Shown one piece after another: positions 47,311-56,284 of a stretch of DNA of 64,000 nt. The stretch spans positions 62,001-126,000 of the forward strand of contig JAOUOP010000016.1 in the NCBI GenBank assembly GCA_029880325.1. Reading direction: 5' to 3'. A program made the position numbers and the translations under genes. Below the pieces are notes generated by a model. The model did no database searches. It worked only from the letters and a program-made list of their open reading frames with translations, and was not told where the DNA came from. The DNA is from Myxococcales bacterium (lineage in GTDB: Bacteria > Myxococcota_A > Polyangia > Polyangiales > JAFGIB01). Within the stretch, counting starts at the first letter, position 1. Every line of letters starts with the position of its first letter.

Positions 47311-48060
47311 GTGAACAGATGGTTGCGCAGCCCGCTGCTGGGCGGGCTCGGATGGCTGCTGGCGCTGGCGCTGGTGGTGGCCCGTCTTGTCGGATCGGAA
47401 CGGGCCGAGGCCCCGGCCGCGGTCGCCGCTGTCGAAACCCAGTCCGCGATCGGCGCGGCGCAGGCAGCGCCCGCGGAAGCTACGGGCCCGTTGCTCGCCC
47501 TGCAGCGATGCGGCGAGCGCCTGCGTCGCGTCGAGGCCCGCTGCGCCGAGGCCGTGGCCGCCGGGGCCACTTCCGGTAGGGCAGCCGCGCTGGACGACGC
47601 CCGTCAAGATCCGCCGGCGGGGCAGGGCGTTGCCGGCGCAGGTGCTGACCCGCAGCCGGTGGCAGCCGGAGACACCCGAAACGCTCGAGCCGGCGACGGC
47701 ACCCCTGCGCAAGCCTCCTCCGCCGGACGGCAGTTGGTCTCCCGCGTTCTGGGCGTGCCCATGGAGGAGGCGCGCTGGCTCGAGCAATACGTGTGCGCCG
47801 TCGGCGACCTGCGCGCCGGGGCGCTCGACGAGCTGCGCGAGGTGGTCGAGTCCGGCGGCGACGGGGAAGCGCTCGATCGCGCCCTTTCCGAGGCCCAGGC
47901 CCAGCGTCGTGCGGTGCTCGACGACTTACAGCAGCGCCTGGGCGAGGAGCGCTACACGAAGCTGCGTTCGGTGGGCGGGCTGGGGCTTTTGGGCTCGGCC
48001 CTATCCTGCGAGCGGGCGGATGACGCTCCAGGCGATCCGGGCTACAACGTGCCGCCATGA
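47311..48060 (+). CDS. Hypothetical membrane-anchored protein
   Basis: A 249-residue protein starting with a GTG and a hydrophobic segment (PLLGGLGWLLALALVVARLVG, about residues 8-28), then an Ala-rich region and a charged helical C-terminus (LDELREVVESGGDGEALDRAL, QAQRRAVLDDLQQRLGEERYTK). I do not recognise the family. Its stop overlaps the dapD start by four bases (ATGA), so it is coupled to lysine/peptidoglycan biosynthesis genes, though no functional link is evident from sequence. Confidence 0.6.
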   Translation: MNRWLRSPLLGGLGWLLALALVVARLVGSERAEAPAAVAAVETQSAIGAAQAAPAEATGPLLALQRCGERLRRVEARCAEAVAAGATSGRAAALDDARQDPPAGQGVAGAGADPQPVAAGDTRNARAGDGTPAQASSAGRQLVSRVLGVPMEEARWLEQYVCAVGDLRAGALDELREVVESGGDGEALDRALSEAQAQRRAVLDDLQQRLGEERYTKLRSVGGLGLLGSALSCERADDAPGDPGYNVPP

Positions 48061-48881
48061 AAGACCTCGAAAAGCTGGTGTCGGAGGCCCACGCCGACCG
48101 CAGCCGCTTGGCGGACCCGGCCCACCGCGAGGCGGTGCTGCAGACCATCGAGGCGCTCGACAAGGGCCAGCTGCGCGTGGCCACGCCCCCCGACGAGCCC
48201 GACGGATCCTGGACCACCCACGCCTGGATCACGCAGGCGGTGCTGCTCTACTTCGGCCTGCGCGGCATGGAAAAGATCGAAGTCGGCCCCTTCGAGTTCC
48301 ACGACAAACTGCCGCTCAAGCGCGATCTGGACAAGGCCGGGGTGCGCGTGGTGCCGCCGGGCACCGCCCGCTACGGTGCCTTCATGGAAGAGGGCTCGGT
48401 CCTGATGCCCGGCTTCGTCAACATCGGCGCCTACGTGGGCCGCGGTGCCATGGTCGACACCTGGGTCACGGTCGGCTCCTGCGCCCAGATCGGGCGCGAC
48501 GTGCACCTGGCCGGCGGCGTCGGCATTGGCGGCGTGCTCGAGCCGCCCGGGGCGACACCGGTGGTGATCGAGGACGGCTGCTTCATCGGCAGCCGCTCGG
48601 TGGTGGTGGACGGCGTGCGCGTTCGGCGCGGGGCCGTGCTCGGCGCCAACGTGGTCCTGACCTCGAGCATGGCGATCATCGACGTGACTGGCAGTGAACC
48701 ACGCGAATACCGGGGAGAAGTGCCCGAGCGGGCGGTGGTGATCCCCGGCACTCGACCCAAGCGTTTTGCTGCCGGTGAGTACGGCGTGCCGTGCGCGCTG
48801 ATCATCGGTACGCGCAAGGAAAGCACCGACCGCAAGACCTCGCTCAACGAGGTACTGCGGGACTTCAAGGTTTCTGTCTGA
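48057..48881 (+). CDS. dapD: 2,3,4,5-tetrahydropyridine-2,6-dicarboxylate N-succinyltransferase
   Basis: A 274-residue enzyme of the succinylase branch of lysine and diaminopimelate synthesis. It has an N-terminal helical domain and then left-handed beta-helix hexapeptide repeats (GSVLMPGFVNIGAYVGRGAM and GTGVGI-type GGVGIGGVLEPPGATPVVIE). The length and motifs are as usual for DapD. Coupled to the preceding gene by a four-base overlap and followed by dapE after 15 bases, so the succinyl-DAP steps are made together. Confidence 0.93.
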   Translation: MKDLEKLVSEAHADRSRLADPAHREAVLQTIEALDKGQLRVATPPDEPDGSWTTHAWITQAVLLYFGLRGMEKIEVGPFEFHDKLPLKRDLDKAGVRVVPPGTARYGAFMEEGSVLMPGFVNIGAYVGRGAMVDTWVTVGSCAQIGRDVHLAGGVGIGGVLEPPGATPVVIEDGCFIGSRSVVVDGVRVRRGAVLGANVVLTSSMAIIDVTGSEPREYRGEVPERAVVIPGTRPKRFAAGEYGVPCALIIGTRKESTDRKTSLNEVLRDFKVSV

Positions 48882-48896
48882 GGTAGAGAGTCAGCA

Positions 48897-50000
48897 ATGG
48901 GCGCAGTTCAAGAAGCGAGTGAAATCTCGGAGGCCCTCGAGCGCACCCTGCTCGAGATCACCGCCATCGATAGCCCCATCGGCGAAGAGCGGGCCCTGTG
49001 CGACCACCTGGAAGCGCGTTTCGGACACTCCCTGGGCAACGCCAGCCTGATCCGCTTCCACGACAGCCTGATCGTGCGCGTCTGCGAAAAGCCGGGCGCG
49101 CCGCGCGTCGCCCTGGTGGGGCATCTGGACACGGTGCGCACCAGCCACGATGGGCCGGCGCGCGTCGAGGGCACGCGGCTCTACGGCGCCGGTGCCGCCG
49201 ACATGAAATCCGGGCTGGCCGTCATGATCGAGCTGGCCGAGCGCGTCGACCGCAGCAGCCTGCCCTGCGACCTGACGCTGATCTTCTACGAGCGCGAAGA
49301 GGGGCCGTTCGAAGAGAACATGCTCGGGCCCCTGATCGACAACTTCGATCTGCTGCGCGAGCTGGACTTCGCCATCTGCCTCGAACCCAGCAGCAACGAG
49401 CTGCAGCTGGGCTGCATGGGCTCGGTGCACTGCACCGTGCACTTCGAGGGCCGCACCGCCCACAGCGCACGCCCCTGGCAGGGCGAAAACGCCATCCTCA
49501 AGGCCGCGCCCTTCTTGCAGCAGCTGGCCGAGCGCGAGCCCAACGAGGTGCAGGTCGACGGCCACAGCTTCCGGGAAGTGCTGTCGCCGACCCTGGCCCA
49601 CGCCGGCGGCGGCCGCAACGTCGTTCCCGACCGCTTCGAGCTCAACCTCAACTACCGCTTCGCCCCGCCACGTACGCCGCAGCAAGTGGTCGACGAGTTG
49701 CGCAAGCTGGTGGGCGATGCGGCGGTGCTCGAGCCCACCGACCTGTCGCCGGCCTGCCGACCCCATGCCGACCATCCCTTTGTGAAGCACCTCACGGCCT
49801 GCGGCGTCAGCGGCGTCAAAATCAAGCAGGCCTGGACCGACGTGGCCCGTTTTGACCAGGTCGGCGTGCCGGCGGTCAACCTGGGACCCGGAACCCAGAG
49901 TCAAGCCCACCAACCCAACGAGTACACCGAATTGCCGCTGCTGATCCAGGGCTACGAAATCTTCCGGCGCTTCATCGAAGGGCTACCCGTCGGGCCCTGA
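48897..50000 (+). CDS. dapE: Succinyl-diaminopimelate desuccinylase
   Basis: A 367-residue M20-family zinc peptidase-type enzyme that removes succinate from N-succinyl-LL-diaminopimelate. Zinc-site motifs are ALVGHLDTV (His and Asp), YGAGAADMKSG (Asp) and the general-base pair EE in FYEREEGPFEEN; a late metal His region is present in HADHPF. The dimerisation domain occupies the middle. GAGG lies upstream of the ATG and the stop overlaps rlmN by one base (TGATG). Confidence 0.9.
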   Translation: MGAVQEASEISEALERTLLEITAIDSPIGEERALCDHLEARFGHSLGNASLIRFHDSLIVRVCEKPGAPRVALVGHLDTVRTSHDGPARVEGTRLYGAGAADMKSGLAVMIELAERVDRSSLPCDLTLIFYEREEGPFEENMLGPLIDNFDLLRELDFAICLEPSSNELQLGCMGSVHCTVHFEGRTAHSARPWQGENAILKAAPFLQQLAEREPNEVQVDGHSFREVLSPTLAHAGGGRNVVPDRFELNLNYRFAPPRTPQQVVDELRKLVGDAAVLEPTDLSPACRPHADHPFVKHLTACGVSGVKIKQAWTDVARFDQVGVPAVNLGPGTQSQAHQPNEYTELPLLIQGYEIFRRFIEGLPVGP

Positions 50001-51178
50001 TGGCGGACCAGAACGAAAGCGGCGGGCGGGCCGGCGCGGAGCCGGAGCCCTTCGGCCTGTTGCCGGCCCAGTGGGACGCACGCCTTTCGCAGTGGGGACA
50101 GCCCCGCTACCGCACCGAGCAGATCCTGCGCTGGCTTCACGAGCGGGGCGTCTTCGAGCCCGAAGCCATGAGCGACCTGCCCAAAAGCCTGCGAACGCGG
50201 CTTGCGGAAGCGGGACTGCGGGCGCCGTCACGGCTTGCGAGCGAGCATTTGAGCAGCGACGGCACGCGCAAGCTGCTGCTCGAGCTCGGCGACGGACGGC
50301 GCGTGGAAAGCGTGCTCATCCCGCGCGAAGCGGTATCGGAGCGCGACATCTACGCCGCGCCCGACGATGCCGAGCCGCCCGACGCCGAGGAGGCAAAGCG
50401 CCCCCGGGTCTACACCCAGTGCATCTCCTCGCAAGTGGGCTGCGCCATGGGCTGCGGCTTCTGCGCCTCGGGCATCGCGGGCCTCAAGCGCAACATGAGC
50501 GCCGCTGAAATCGCATCCCAGGTCGCGCTCGCCCGCGGCCTGCTCGGGCAAGAGGGGCGCTTGGCGGGGGTCGTGCTCATGGGCATGGGCGAGCCCCTAC
50601 ACAACTACGATGCCGTGTCCCAGGCCCTCGAGTTGCTCGCCGACCCGCGCGCCATGGGCATCTCGCCGCGCCGGGTCACCGTCTCCACCAGCGGCCTCGT
50701 CGACGGCATCGACCGCCTGGGCCGCGACTTCCAGGGCAAGGTGGGCCTGGCGGTCAGCGTGCATGCCCCGAGCGACGCCATCCGCGACCGCATCATGCCC
50801 ATCAACCGGCGCCACCCCCTGGACGAACTCATGGCGGCCCTCAGGCGCTACCCCTTGCCAGCGCGCCGTCGCATCACCATCGAGTACACCCTCATCGACG
50901 GCATCAACGACGCCGACGAACACGCGCGCGCGCTATCGGAACGGCTTCGGGAACTGCGAGTCAAGGTAAACCTCATCCCCATGAACGCGGTGCCCGGCAG
51001 CCAATGGCGCGCCCCGACAGCCGCCCGGGTCGACCGCTTTCAAAAGCTGCTCAGGGAGCGGGGCCTGGACGTCTTCGTGCGCAAGCGCCGCGGCGACGAC
51101 ATCGCGGCGGCGTGTGGACAGCTCGCACTGCACGGCGAGACGCGCAAGGTGCGCACGGCGCCGGGGGAGGGCCGGTAG
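50000..51178 (+). CDS. rlmN: 23S rRNA (adenine2503-C2)/tRNA methyltransferase RlmN
   Basis: A 392-residue radical SAM methylase that methylates A2503 of 23S rRNA and A37 of some tRNAs. The iron-sulfur cluster cysteines are in CAMGCGFCASG (CxxxCxxC), preceded by QCISSQVG. GMGEPLHNYDAV and the SVHAPSDAIRDRIMPINRR segment are family features. The second catalytic cysteine is near the C-terminus in IAAACGQL. Overlap with dapE by one base indicates co-translation; it is an ordinary housekeeping gene. Confidence 0.93.
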   Translation: MADQNESGGRAGAEPEPFGLLPAQWDARLSQWGQPRYRTEQILRWLHERGVFEPEAMSDLPKSLRTRLAEAGLRAPSRLASEHLSSDGTRKLLLELGDGRRVESVLIPREAVSERDIYAAPDDAEPPDAEEAKRPRVYTQCISSQVGCAMGCGFCASGIAGLKRNMSAAEIASQVALARGLLGQEGRLAGVVLMGMGEPLHNYDAVSQALELLADPRAMGISPRRVTVSTSGLVDGIDRLGRDFQGKVGLAVSVHAPSDAIRDRIMPINRRHPLDELMAALRRYPLPARRRITIEYTLIDGINDADEHARALSERLRELRVKVNLIPMNAVPGSQWRAPTAARVDRFQKLLRERGLDVFVRKRRGDDIAAACGQLALHGETRKVRTAPGEGR

Positions 51179-51586
51179 CGACCGGAACTACGGCTCCCTG
51201 CGGGACGTGGCTGCCGATGAACAAGGCAACCTCGATGTCGTCAGCGCCGGTGATCCTTCCAACCGCGAGAGTCCATCACAGCTCGGGCCTTTCGTCTACA
51301 GCGTCTGCGGCTGCGCGGGCGTGGCGGTGCGCAAGCTGCAGATGGACGGCGAGCTGCTGTGCGGGTGTCAGCACCCCGAAGCGCACTCCTACGGGGAGGC
51401 GTTCACTGTCGACGGATCGGGGTGATCGCTACGACAGATATGCTCTCGGCGATGCCGAAGGAATGCCTTGCCGTGCTTTGGCTCTAGCCGATCAGGTGCA
51501 AGACCGAGCACCACCCCGACCCTGGCCTGACGCGCTTTACAGCACCGCGCACACATGAAAAAATTTGTCCGACTCGCCGGACGGTC
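51179..51586. other. Remnant-bearing intergenic region
   Basis: About 400 bases before the YfhO-like gene. One frame (51186-51425) reads NYGSLRDVAADEQGNLDVVS and ends in GSG with cysteines (CGCAGVAVRK, LLCGCQHP). It looks like the tail of a lost secreted protein; no start or upstream part exists. The rest shows nothing. Confidence 0.4.
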
Positions 51587-54211
51587 ATGACTGGATCCAA
51601 TCCCCCGACAAGACAGTGGCATCCCGGCGTCGTCGCGTTGCTCTACGCAGCTGCAATCGCTTTCGCACACGCGCCGGTGGTCTTTCTTGGCCGCACGCTC
51701 GATCCGCTTCTACTGCACCCTCTACCGGGCTCTGAGGTGCCTGAGGGACGAAGCCCCGAGCCAATTTTCAACATCGATCTGGCGACACCGGCGCATTATG
51801 AGATGCCTGTCGACGCCATGGTGGGACGGGAACTCAGGGCGGGAAGGATCCCGCTGTGGAGTTCGGAGCTCGGCGTGGGCGCGCCCCTACTGCAGCAGTA
51901 TTCGAGCCGCGTGCTCTTTCCGCTGCAGTGGTTGTGCAACCTGATGCCACCATGGATGTGGGACTACGGCCTCCTTCTGAGGCCGTGGCTTGCAGCCCTG
52001 GGCGTATTCCTGTTGCTGCGCCGCGTGATCGACCCGGCCTGTGCTTTCTTCGGCGGCCTGATGTACTCGCTGTCCGGGGTATTCACGTGGTTTGTGCAGC
52101 TGCAGCAGTTCACCAACGTAGCCATGATGGCGCCCTACGCGATCCTGGCCGTCGACTGGCTGTCGCGGCCCAATCCGAGCGTGCAACAGCGACTTTTGGC
52201 TGCCGTTTTTATGGCGTTGCTGATGCTGGCCGGCCAGCCGGAGGTGGCCGTACCCGTCCTGGTGTTGGCTGGAATCTGGATCCTTACGCGAAGCTTCGAC
52301 TCCCACGGCGCACGCCTACATTCCCTGCGTTCGCTGCTCCAGGCATCTGTGGTCGCGGTCGGGCTCTCAGCCCCGCTTCTGCTGCCATTTGCCGAGTTCG
52401 CCAATGCGGCGTTCCACCTGCATCCAGCCGGCGGCGTCATGGGCAGCATCGCCGCAACTCCGTTCCAGTACGTCGGTGCGTTGCTGCTGCCGACGATCAG
52501 TTACCTCCCGGTCCCCTTCACCGACCACCCTCACAACGGAGTTTGGGATGTGTGCGGCGGGTACATCGGAATCATCGGCGCTCTGAGCGCATTGTTGGCA
52601 TGGTTCGCTCCGGCCGGTCTCGCCACGCGCCTGGCCCGCGTCACCGGGGTCTTCGCCCTGGTGATCGTGCTCAAGAACATCGGGTGGCCCCCCTTCGTGT
52701 GGCTGGGGCGTCTACCGCTCATCGATCAAATTTGGACGCCACGCTGGGCAGGACCGGCCTGGGTTCTCGCCCTCTGTCTGGGTGCGGCCTGTGGCGCCCA
52801 CGCCTGGTTCGAACGCAGCCCGAGTGTCCGAGAAGGGCGAGGTTTGCGAAGGATCGTGGGCGTCATGGCCGGTGGCCTGTGGATTTGGGCGGCGATTCTC
52901 GCTTGGCTATTCGCGACGCGACGACCGATGACGACGGCCGAACACTGGCTGGGTGCCATCGACGCGACGCGGACAATCGGCTTCGAAACCTGGCTGGCCC
53001 TCGGCGTTGCCACCGTGCTCGAGCTGTTTTCTGTCGCAGTGCTCCTGCGTGCACCGAACCGCGAGCGTGGAATGGCCGCGCTCGGCTTTCTCTCCCTTGC
53101 AGAACTCAGCTACGTGCTTCCGCTCGGCTATGACGACGAGACGATGCTTTGGGCGTTGATGCCCGCGGCCATTCTGGTGGCCTGCGCCCTCGCGCTGCTG
53201 GCGGCGCGCACCCGGGTTGCCTATCTGCTATCCGTCCTGGCGCTGTTTTGCCATCTGCTCGTCGACCACAGCGCATCGTCGGGTCTACCCTCGCGTCCGG
53301 CCGATCGCGAGCCCCCCTATGCGCGCTACCTGGCCGAACACGCCGGCCTCGACCGCGTCGTCGGCATCGGTGATCTGCTCTACCCCAACGGCCCCTCGCG
53401 ATTGGGCTTGCACAGCGTGCATTTTGTTGTCGCGCTACAGCCCCAAAGCGTGCACCGAATGGTCCGATCGATGCAGCCGGCCGGCTACCGCTGGTTTCTG
53501 CCACTGTGGTTTACGGGTATCCCAATGCTGGAAAAGCAGTTACCCGCGACCGATCGGTTGCGCACTGGAATGGAGACGCTCGCAGCCGCCGCGCAGCAGT
53601 ATGCATTTCTCGGGGTCCGCTACATCGCTGTACGAAGGCAGTACGAGAGCGAACTGCTGCGACTTGCAGTTCCGGGAACCTTCGCGCGCCGCTGGGGCGA
53701 CGAGCGCGTGGCCATCTACGAAAACCCGTACGCTCTTCCCCGCGCGTTCATCGCCAGCGCAGTCGAGCTTCGCGCCGACGAGCAGCCCGCCCTCGTCGAA
53801 ATCGATCGCAGATCGGGCTCGCCCCGTGTCCGCGTTTCCGTCGATCGCGGGATTGCCTTGCCTCCAGCAGCCGCCAACTCGCTGCAGCAAGTGCGAATTG
53901 AGACCTACACGTCAGATGAAGTGACGCTTGTGAGCAGGACTGCTGCGCCTGCACTCGTGGTTCTCACAGATGCTTTCGAGGACGGTTGGTTGGCGTGGGT
54001 CGATGCTTCCCCGACGCCCGTTGTGAAGGTCGCCGGATCGGTGCGCGGGGTCTTTGTGCCGCCGGGCGAGCACCGCATCCTGATGCAATACAGTCCCAAC
54101 AGCTGGAACTTGGGAGTCTTTTTGTGCGGCATGGCGGCTGTCGCGGGCCTCGCGTGGCTGGCGCTGGACCTGCGGCGACGCCGACTGGCGCTAGCCGAGC
54201 AACCGGTCTGA
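51587..54211 (+). CDS. YfhO-like multi-pass membrane protein
   Basis: An 874-residue integral membrane protein with 12 or more hydrophobic helices up to about residue 600 and a soluble C-terminal part. The segment AGRIPLWSSELGVGAPLLQQY with a preceding Asp- and Pro-rich loop is the YfhO/GT-C-like first periplasmic loop, and FGGLMYSLSGVFTWFVQLQQ follows. YfhO-family proteins are associated with glycosylation of surface polymers such as lipoteichoic acid. Location at the head of a polysaccharide locus fits a sugar-transfer role. The coding 3' end overlaps by 21 bases with the convergent GT2 gene. Confidence 0.72.
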   Translation: MTGSNPPTRQWHPGVVALLYAAAIAFAHAPVVFLGRTLDPLLLHPLPGSEVPEGRSPEPIFNIDLATPAHYEMPVDAMVGRELRAGRIPLWSSELGVGAPLLQQYSSRVLFPLQWLCNLMPPWMWDYGLLLRPWLAALGVFLLLRRVIDPACAFFGGLMYSLSGVFTWFVQLQQFTNVAMMAPYAILAVDWLSRPNPSVQQRLLAAVFMALLMLAGQPEVAVPVLVLAGIWILTRSFDSHGARLHSLRSLLQASVVAVGLSAPLLLPFAEFANAAFHLHPAGGVMGSIAATPFQYVGALLLPTISYLPVPFTDHPHNGVWDVCGGYIGIIGALSALLAWFAPAGLATRLARVTGVFALVIVLKNIGWPPFVWLGRLPLIDQIWTPRWAGPAWVLALCLGAACGAHAWFERSPSVREGRGLRRIVGVMAGGLWIWAAILAWLFATRRPMTTAEHWLGAIDATRTIGFETWLALGVATVLELFSVAVLLRAPNRERGMAALGFLSLAELSYVLPLGYDDETMLWALMPAAILVACALALLAARTRVAYLLSVLALFCHLLVDHSASSGLPSRPADREPPYARYLAEHAGLDRVVGIGDLLYPNGPSRLGLHSVHFVVALQPQSVHRMVRSMQPAGYRWFLPLWFTGIPMLEKQLPATDRLRTGMETLAAAAQQYAFLGVRYIAVRRQYESELLRLAVPGTFARRWGDERVAIYENPYALPRAFIASAVELRADEQPALVEIDRRSGSPRVRVSVDRGIALPPAAANSLQQVRIETYTSDEVTLVSRTAAPALVVLTDAFEDGWLAWVDASPTPVVKVAGSVRGVFVPPGEHRILMQYSPNSWNLGVFLCGMAAVAGLAWLALDLRRRRLALAEQPV

Positions 54212-55249
54212 ACCCGCTTCACGGCTCTGGAGGTCCGCGGGAGGATTCGATTCAGCGGGCTTGCTGACCGACGGCGAACGTCGAAGGTGGGTTCTGCTAT
54301 CCAGGGGCAAGGGAGCCTCGGCCAGACCGGTCACATGGACGGAGTAGAGCAAGCGTGCGTAACCCTGCGAAACCCGCATGAGTCCATTCCAAGACAGCGC
54401 CTTTGCCTCCCCCGCATCTCGGGTGCCGAGTCGATACGGTACCTCGGCAAAGAGCACTCCTCGGCGGGAGAGCTGCACGAGAATGTCGGTGGTAAAGAAG
54501 AACCCGTCGTCCCTTGTGGGCAACGCGAGCAGCAGCGATCGCCGGCACAGGACGGTGCCGTTGGTGTAGTTGAAGCTCAAGCCAAAGCTGAGATTCACGA
54601 TGGCGCGATAGGCCGCCGAGATCACGTTGCGCAGCGGGGAACGGACCTCTCGGTTGTAGACGAAGGGCACGATTACATCGACATCGTCCAGGAGGCGCCA
54701 GTAGCGAAGGATTTCTCCGGGCTCGTTTTCGTTGTCGCCGGGCAACATGCAGATCGCGTCGCCGCGCGCCGCGTCCACGGCATCCCAGAACGAGGCGCCG
54801 ATTCCCTGGGGCGTGTCGTGATCGAGCAACCGCACACGGGCATCGGCGGCAGCGACTTCGAGTGCGATCTCCCGTGTCCGATCCCTGCTGCCATCGTTGA
54901 TGACGATCACTTCACCATCGACGCCGCAGTCGTCGAATGCGTTCAGGGTAGCCCGCAATGCATCGCGAATGTGCTGCTCCTCGTCGAGAGCCGGCATCGC
55001 GATGCTGATGTCTATGCGCCCTTGCGTGTCAGGCCGTACGCCGCTCAACGTCGGTCTCCAGGTCCGCGGAGCTGCGAGCACATATCGACACGAAGCATAG
55101 CCACGAACTGCCGGATTGGAAACCGCTATGGCGGTGTATCGGCCGCCAGGGCCAACCTGCGAGGTCATGCGACAGAAGCTCACATCCACGCACTCGGGGC
55201 CCAGCTCCATCACACCCGCGAGGGCGCAAAAAGGCTTTGAGAAGGTCAT
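54191..55249 (-). CDS. Family 2 glycosyltransferase
   Basis: A GT2-type transferase with the GT-A fold: IDISIAMPALDEEQHI (N-terminal strand), VIVINDGSRDRTREIA, LDHDTPQGIGASFWD, DAICMLPGDNENEP (the DxD-like metal site is DND/GDNEN), and GTVLCRRSLLLALPTRDDGFF. It resembles the dolichyl-phosphate sugar synthase branch. The first 75 residues of the longest frame (start 55249) have no family match, and that start lies only 30 bases from the divergent E1 alpha start, so a TTG at 55048 may be the true start. Acceptor and donor are unknown. Confidence 0.75.
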   Translation of the reverse strand: MTFSKPFCALAGVMELGPECVDVSFCRMTSQVGPGGRYTAIAVSNPAVRGYASCRYVLAAPRTWRPTLSGVRPDTQGRIDISIAMPALDEEQHIRDALRATLNAFDDCGVDGEVIVINDGSRDRTREIALEVAAADARVRLLDHDTPQGIGASFWDAVDAARGDAICMLPGDNENEPGEILRYWRLLDDVDVIVPFVYNREVRSPLRNVISAAYRAIVNLSFGLSFNYTNGTVLCRRSLLLALPTRDDGFFFTTDILVQLSRRGVLFAEVPYRLGTRDAGEAKALSWNGLMRVSQGYARLLYSVHVTGLAEAPLPLDSRTHLRRSPSVSKPAESNPPADLQSREAGSDRLLG

Positions 55250-55279
55250 CAGCTACATGGCAAGATTCCGCTTGCGCCT

Positions 55280-56284
55280 ATGGTTGCCAGAGACGGCCGA
55301 AACTCGAGCGAAAGGGTCGATGAGGGCCGTGCTCGCCGATTGCTGCGTTCCATGATGCGCACGCGCATGACCGAAGAGGCAATCGCGGGTGAGTATCCGG
55401 ATCAACAGATGCGCTGTCCGGTTCATCTGTGCGTCGGGCAGGAGGCCATCGCAACGGGAGTCAGCGATGTGCTCGAGTCGCGGGATTGGGCGGTCAGCGG
55501 TCATCGTTCCCACGGTCACTATCTGGCCCGAGGCGGCGACCTGCCTGCGATGCTCGCCGAACTCTACGGACGTGCCACCGGATGCTGTGAAGGCAAGGGC
55601 GGATCGATGCACCTCATCGACCTCGAAGCGGGATTCCTCGGCGCCGTGCCCATCGTCGGTAGCACCGTGCCGATAGGCGTGGGTGCCGCTTTTGGTTGCT
55701 CGATGCGGAGTGAGGATCGCGTGGTCGTCGTCTATCTGGGCGACGGTGCGATGGAAGAAGGCGTCGCACACGAAAGCCTGAACTTTGCTCGGTTGAAGCG
55801 ACTTGGGGTGGTCTTCGTGTGCGAAAATAACCTCTACTCTGTCTACACGCACCTACGGGAACGCCAGCCCCCAGAGCGAAGCCTCTGCGACCTCGTTCGC
55901 GGGCATGGAATCGAGGCCCACGAGGGTGACGGCAATGATGTCCTCGAGGTTCGCCGTCTGGCCGCGGATGCCGTTGAGGCCGCCCGTGCTGGCCGCGGGC
56001 CGGTCTTCTTGGAACTATCGACCTACCGTTGGCGCGAGCATTGCGGCCCCCATTATGACGATGAGCTCGGATACCGAGAGGAGGGCGAACTGGCTGGCTG
56101 GCAACAGCGGTGTCCGATTCAGCGCTTTGAAGCGCTCGTGTTGGAGCAAGGACTGATGGATGACGAGTCCATTGGGGCGATGAGAAACGAGGTCGCAGAG
56201 GAGATTGGTCAGGCCTTCGACTTTGCCAGACGCAGCCCGTTTCCCGAGAAGGAACGTCTCTTCGCAGACGTTTTGGCTGATTGA
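55280..56284 (+). CDS. Thiamine-diphosphate-dependent E1 component, alpha subunit-like
   Basis: A 334-residue E1 alpha-type protein. The thiamine diphosphate and Mg site is GDGAMEEGVAHESLNFARL with VCENN 30 residues later. GHRSHGHYLARGG and GKGGSMHLID are other family features. Its partner E1 beta starts at 56281, overlapping the stop by four bases (TTGA). No lipoyl E2 or E3 gene follows, so the pair is unlikely to form a 2-oxoacid dehydrogenase complex; in this polysaccharide setting a carboligase-like or decarboxylating role on a sugar or small acid is more plausible. That role is inference. Confidence 0.83.
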   Translation: MVARDGRNSSERVDEGRARRLLRSMMRTRMTEEAIAGEYPDQQMRCPVHLCVGQEAIATGVSDVLESRDWAVSGHRSHGHYLARGGDLPAMLAELYGRATGCCEGKGGSMHLIDLEAGFLGAVPIVGSTVPIGVGAAFGCSMRSEDRVVVVYLGDGAMEEGVAHESLNFARLKRLGVVFVCENNLYSVYTHLRERQPPERSLCDLVRGHGIEAHEGDGNDVLEVRRLAADAVEAARAGRGPVFLELSTYRWREHCGPHYDDELGYREEGELAGWQQRCPIQRFEALVLEQGLMDDESIGAMRNEVAEEIGQAFDFARRSPFPEKERLFADVLAD

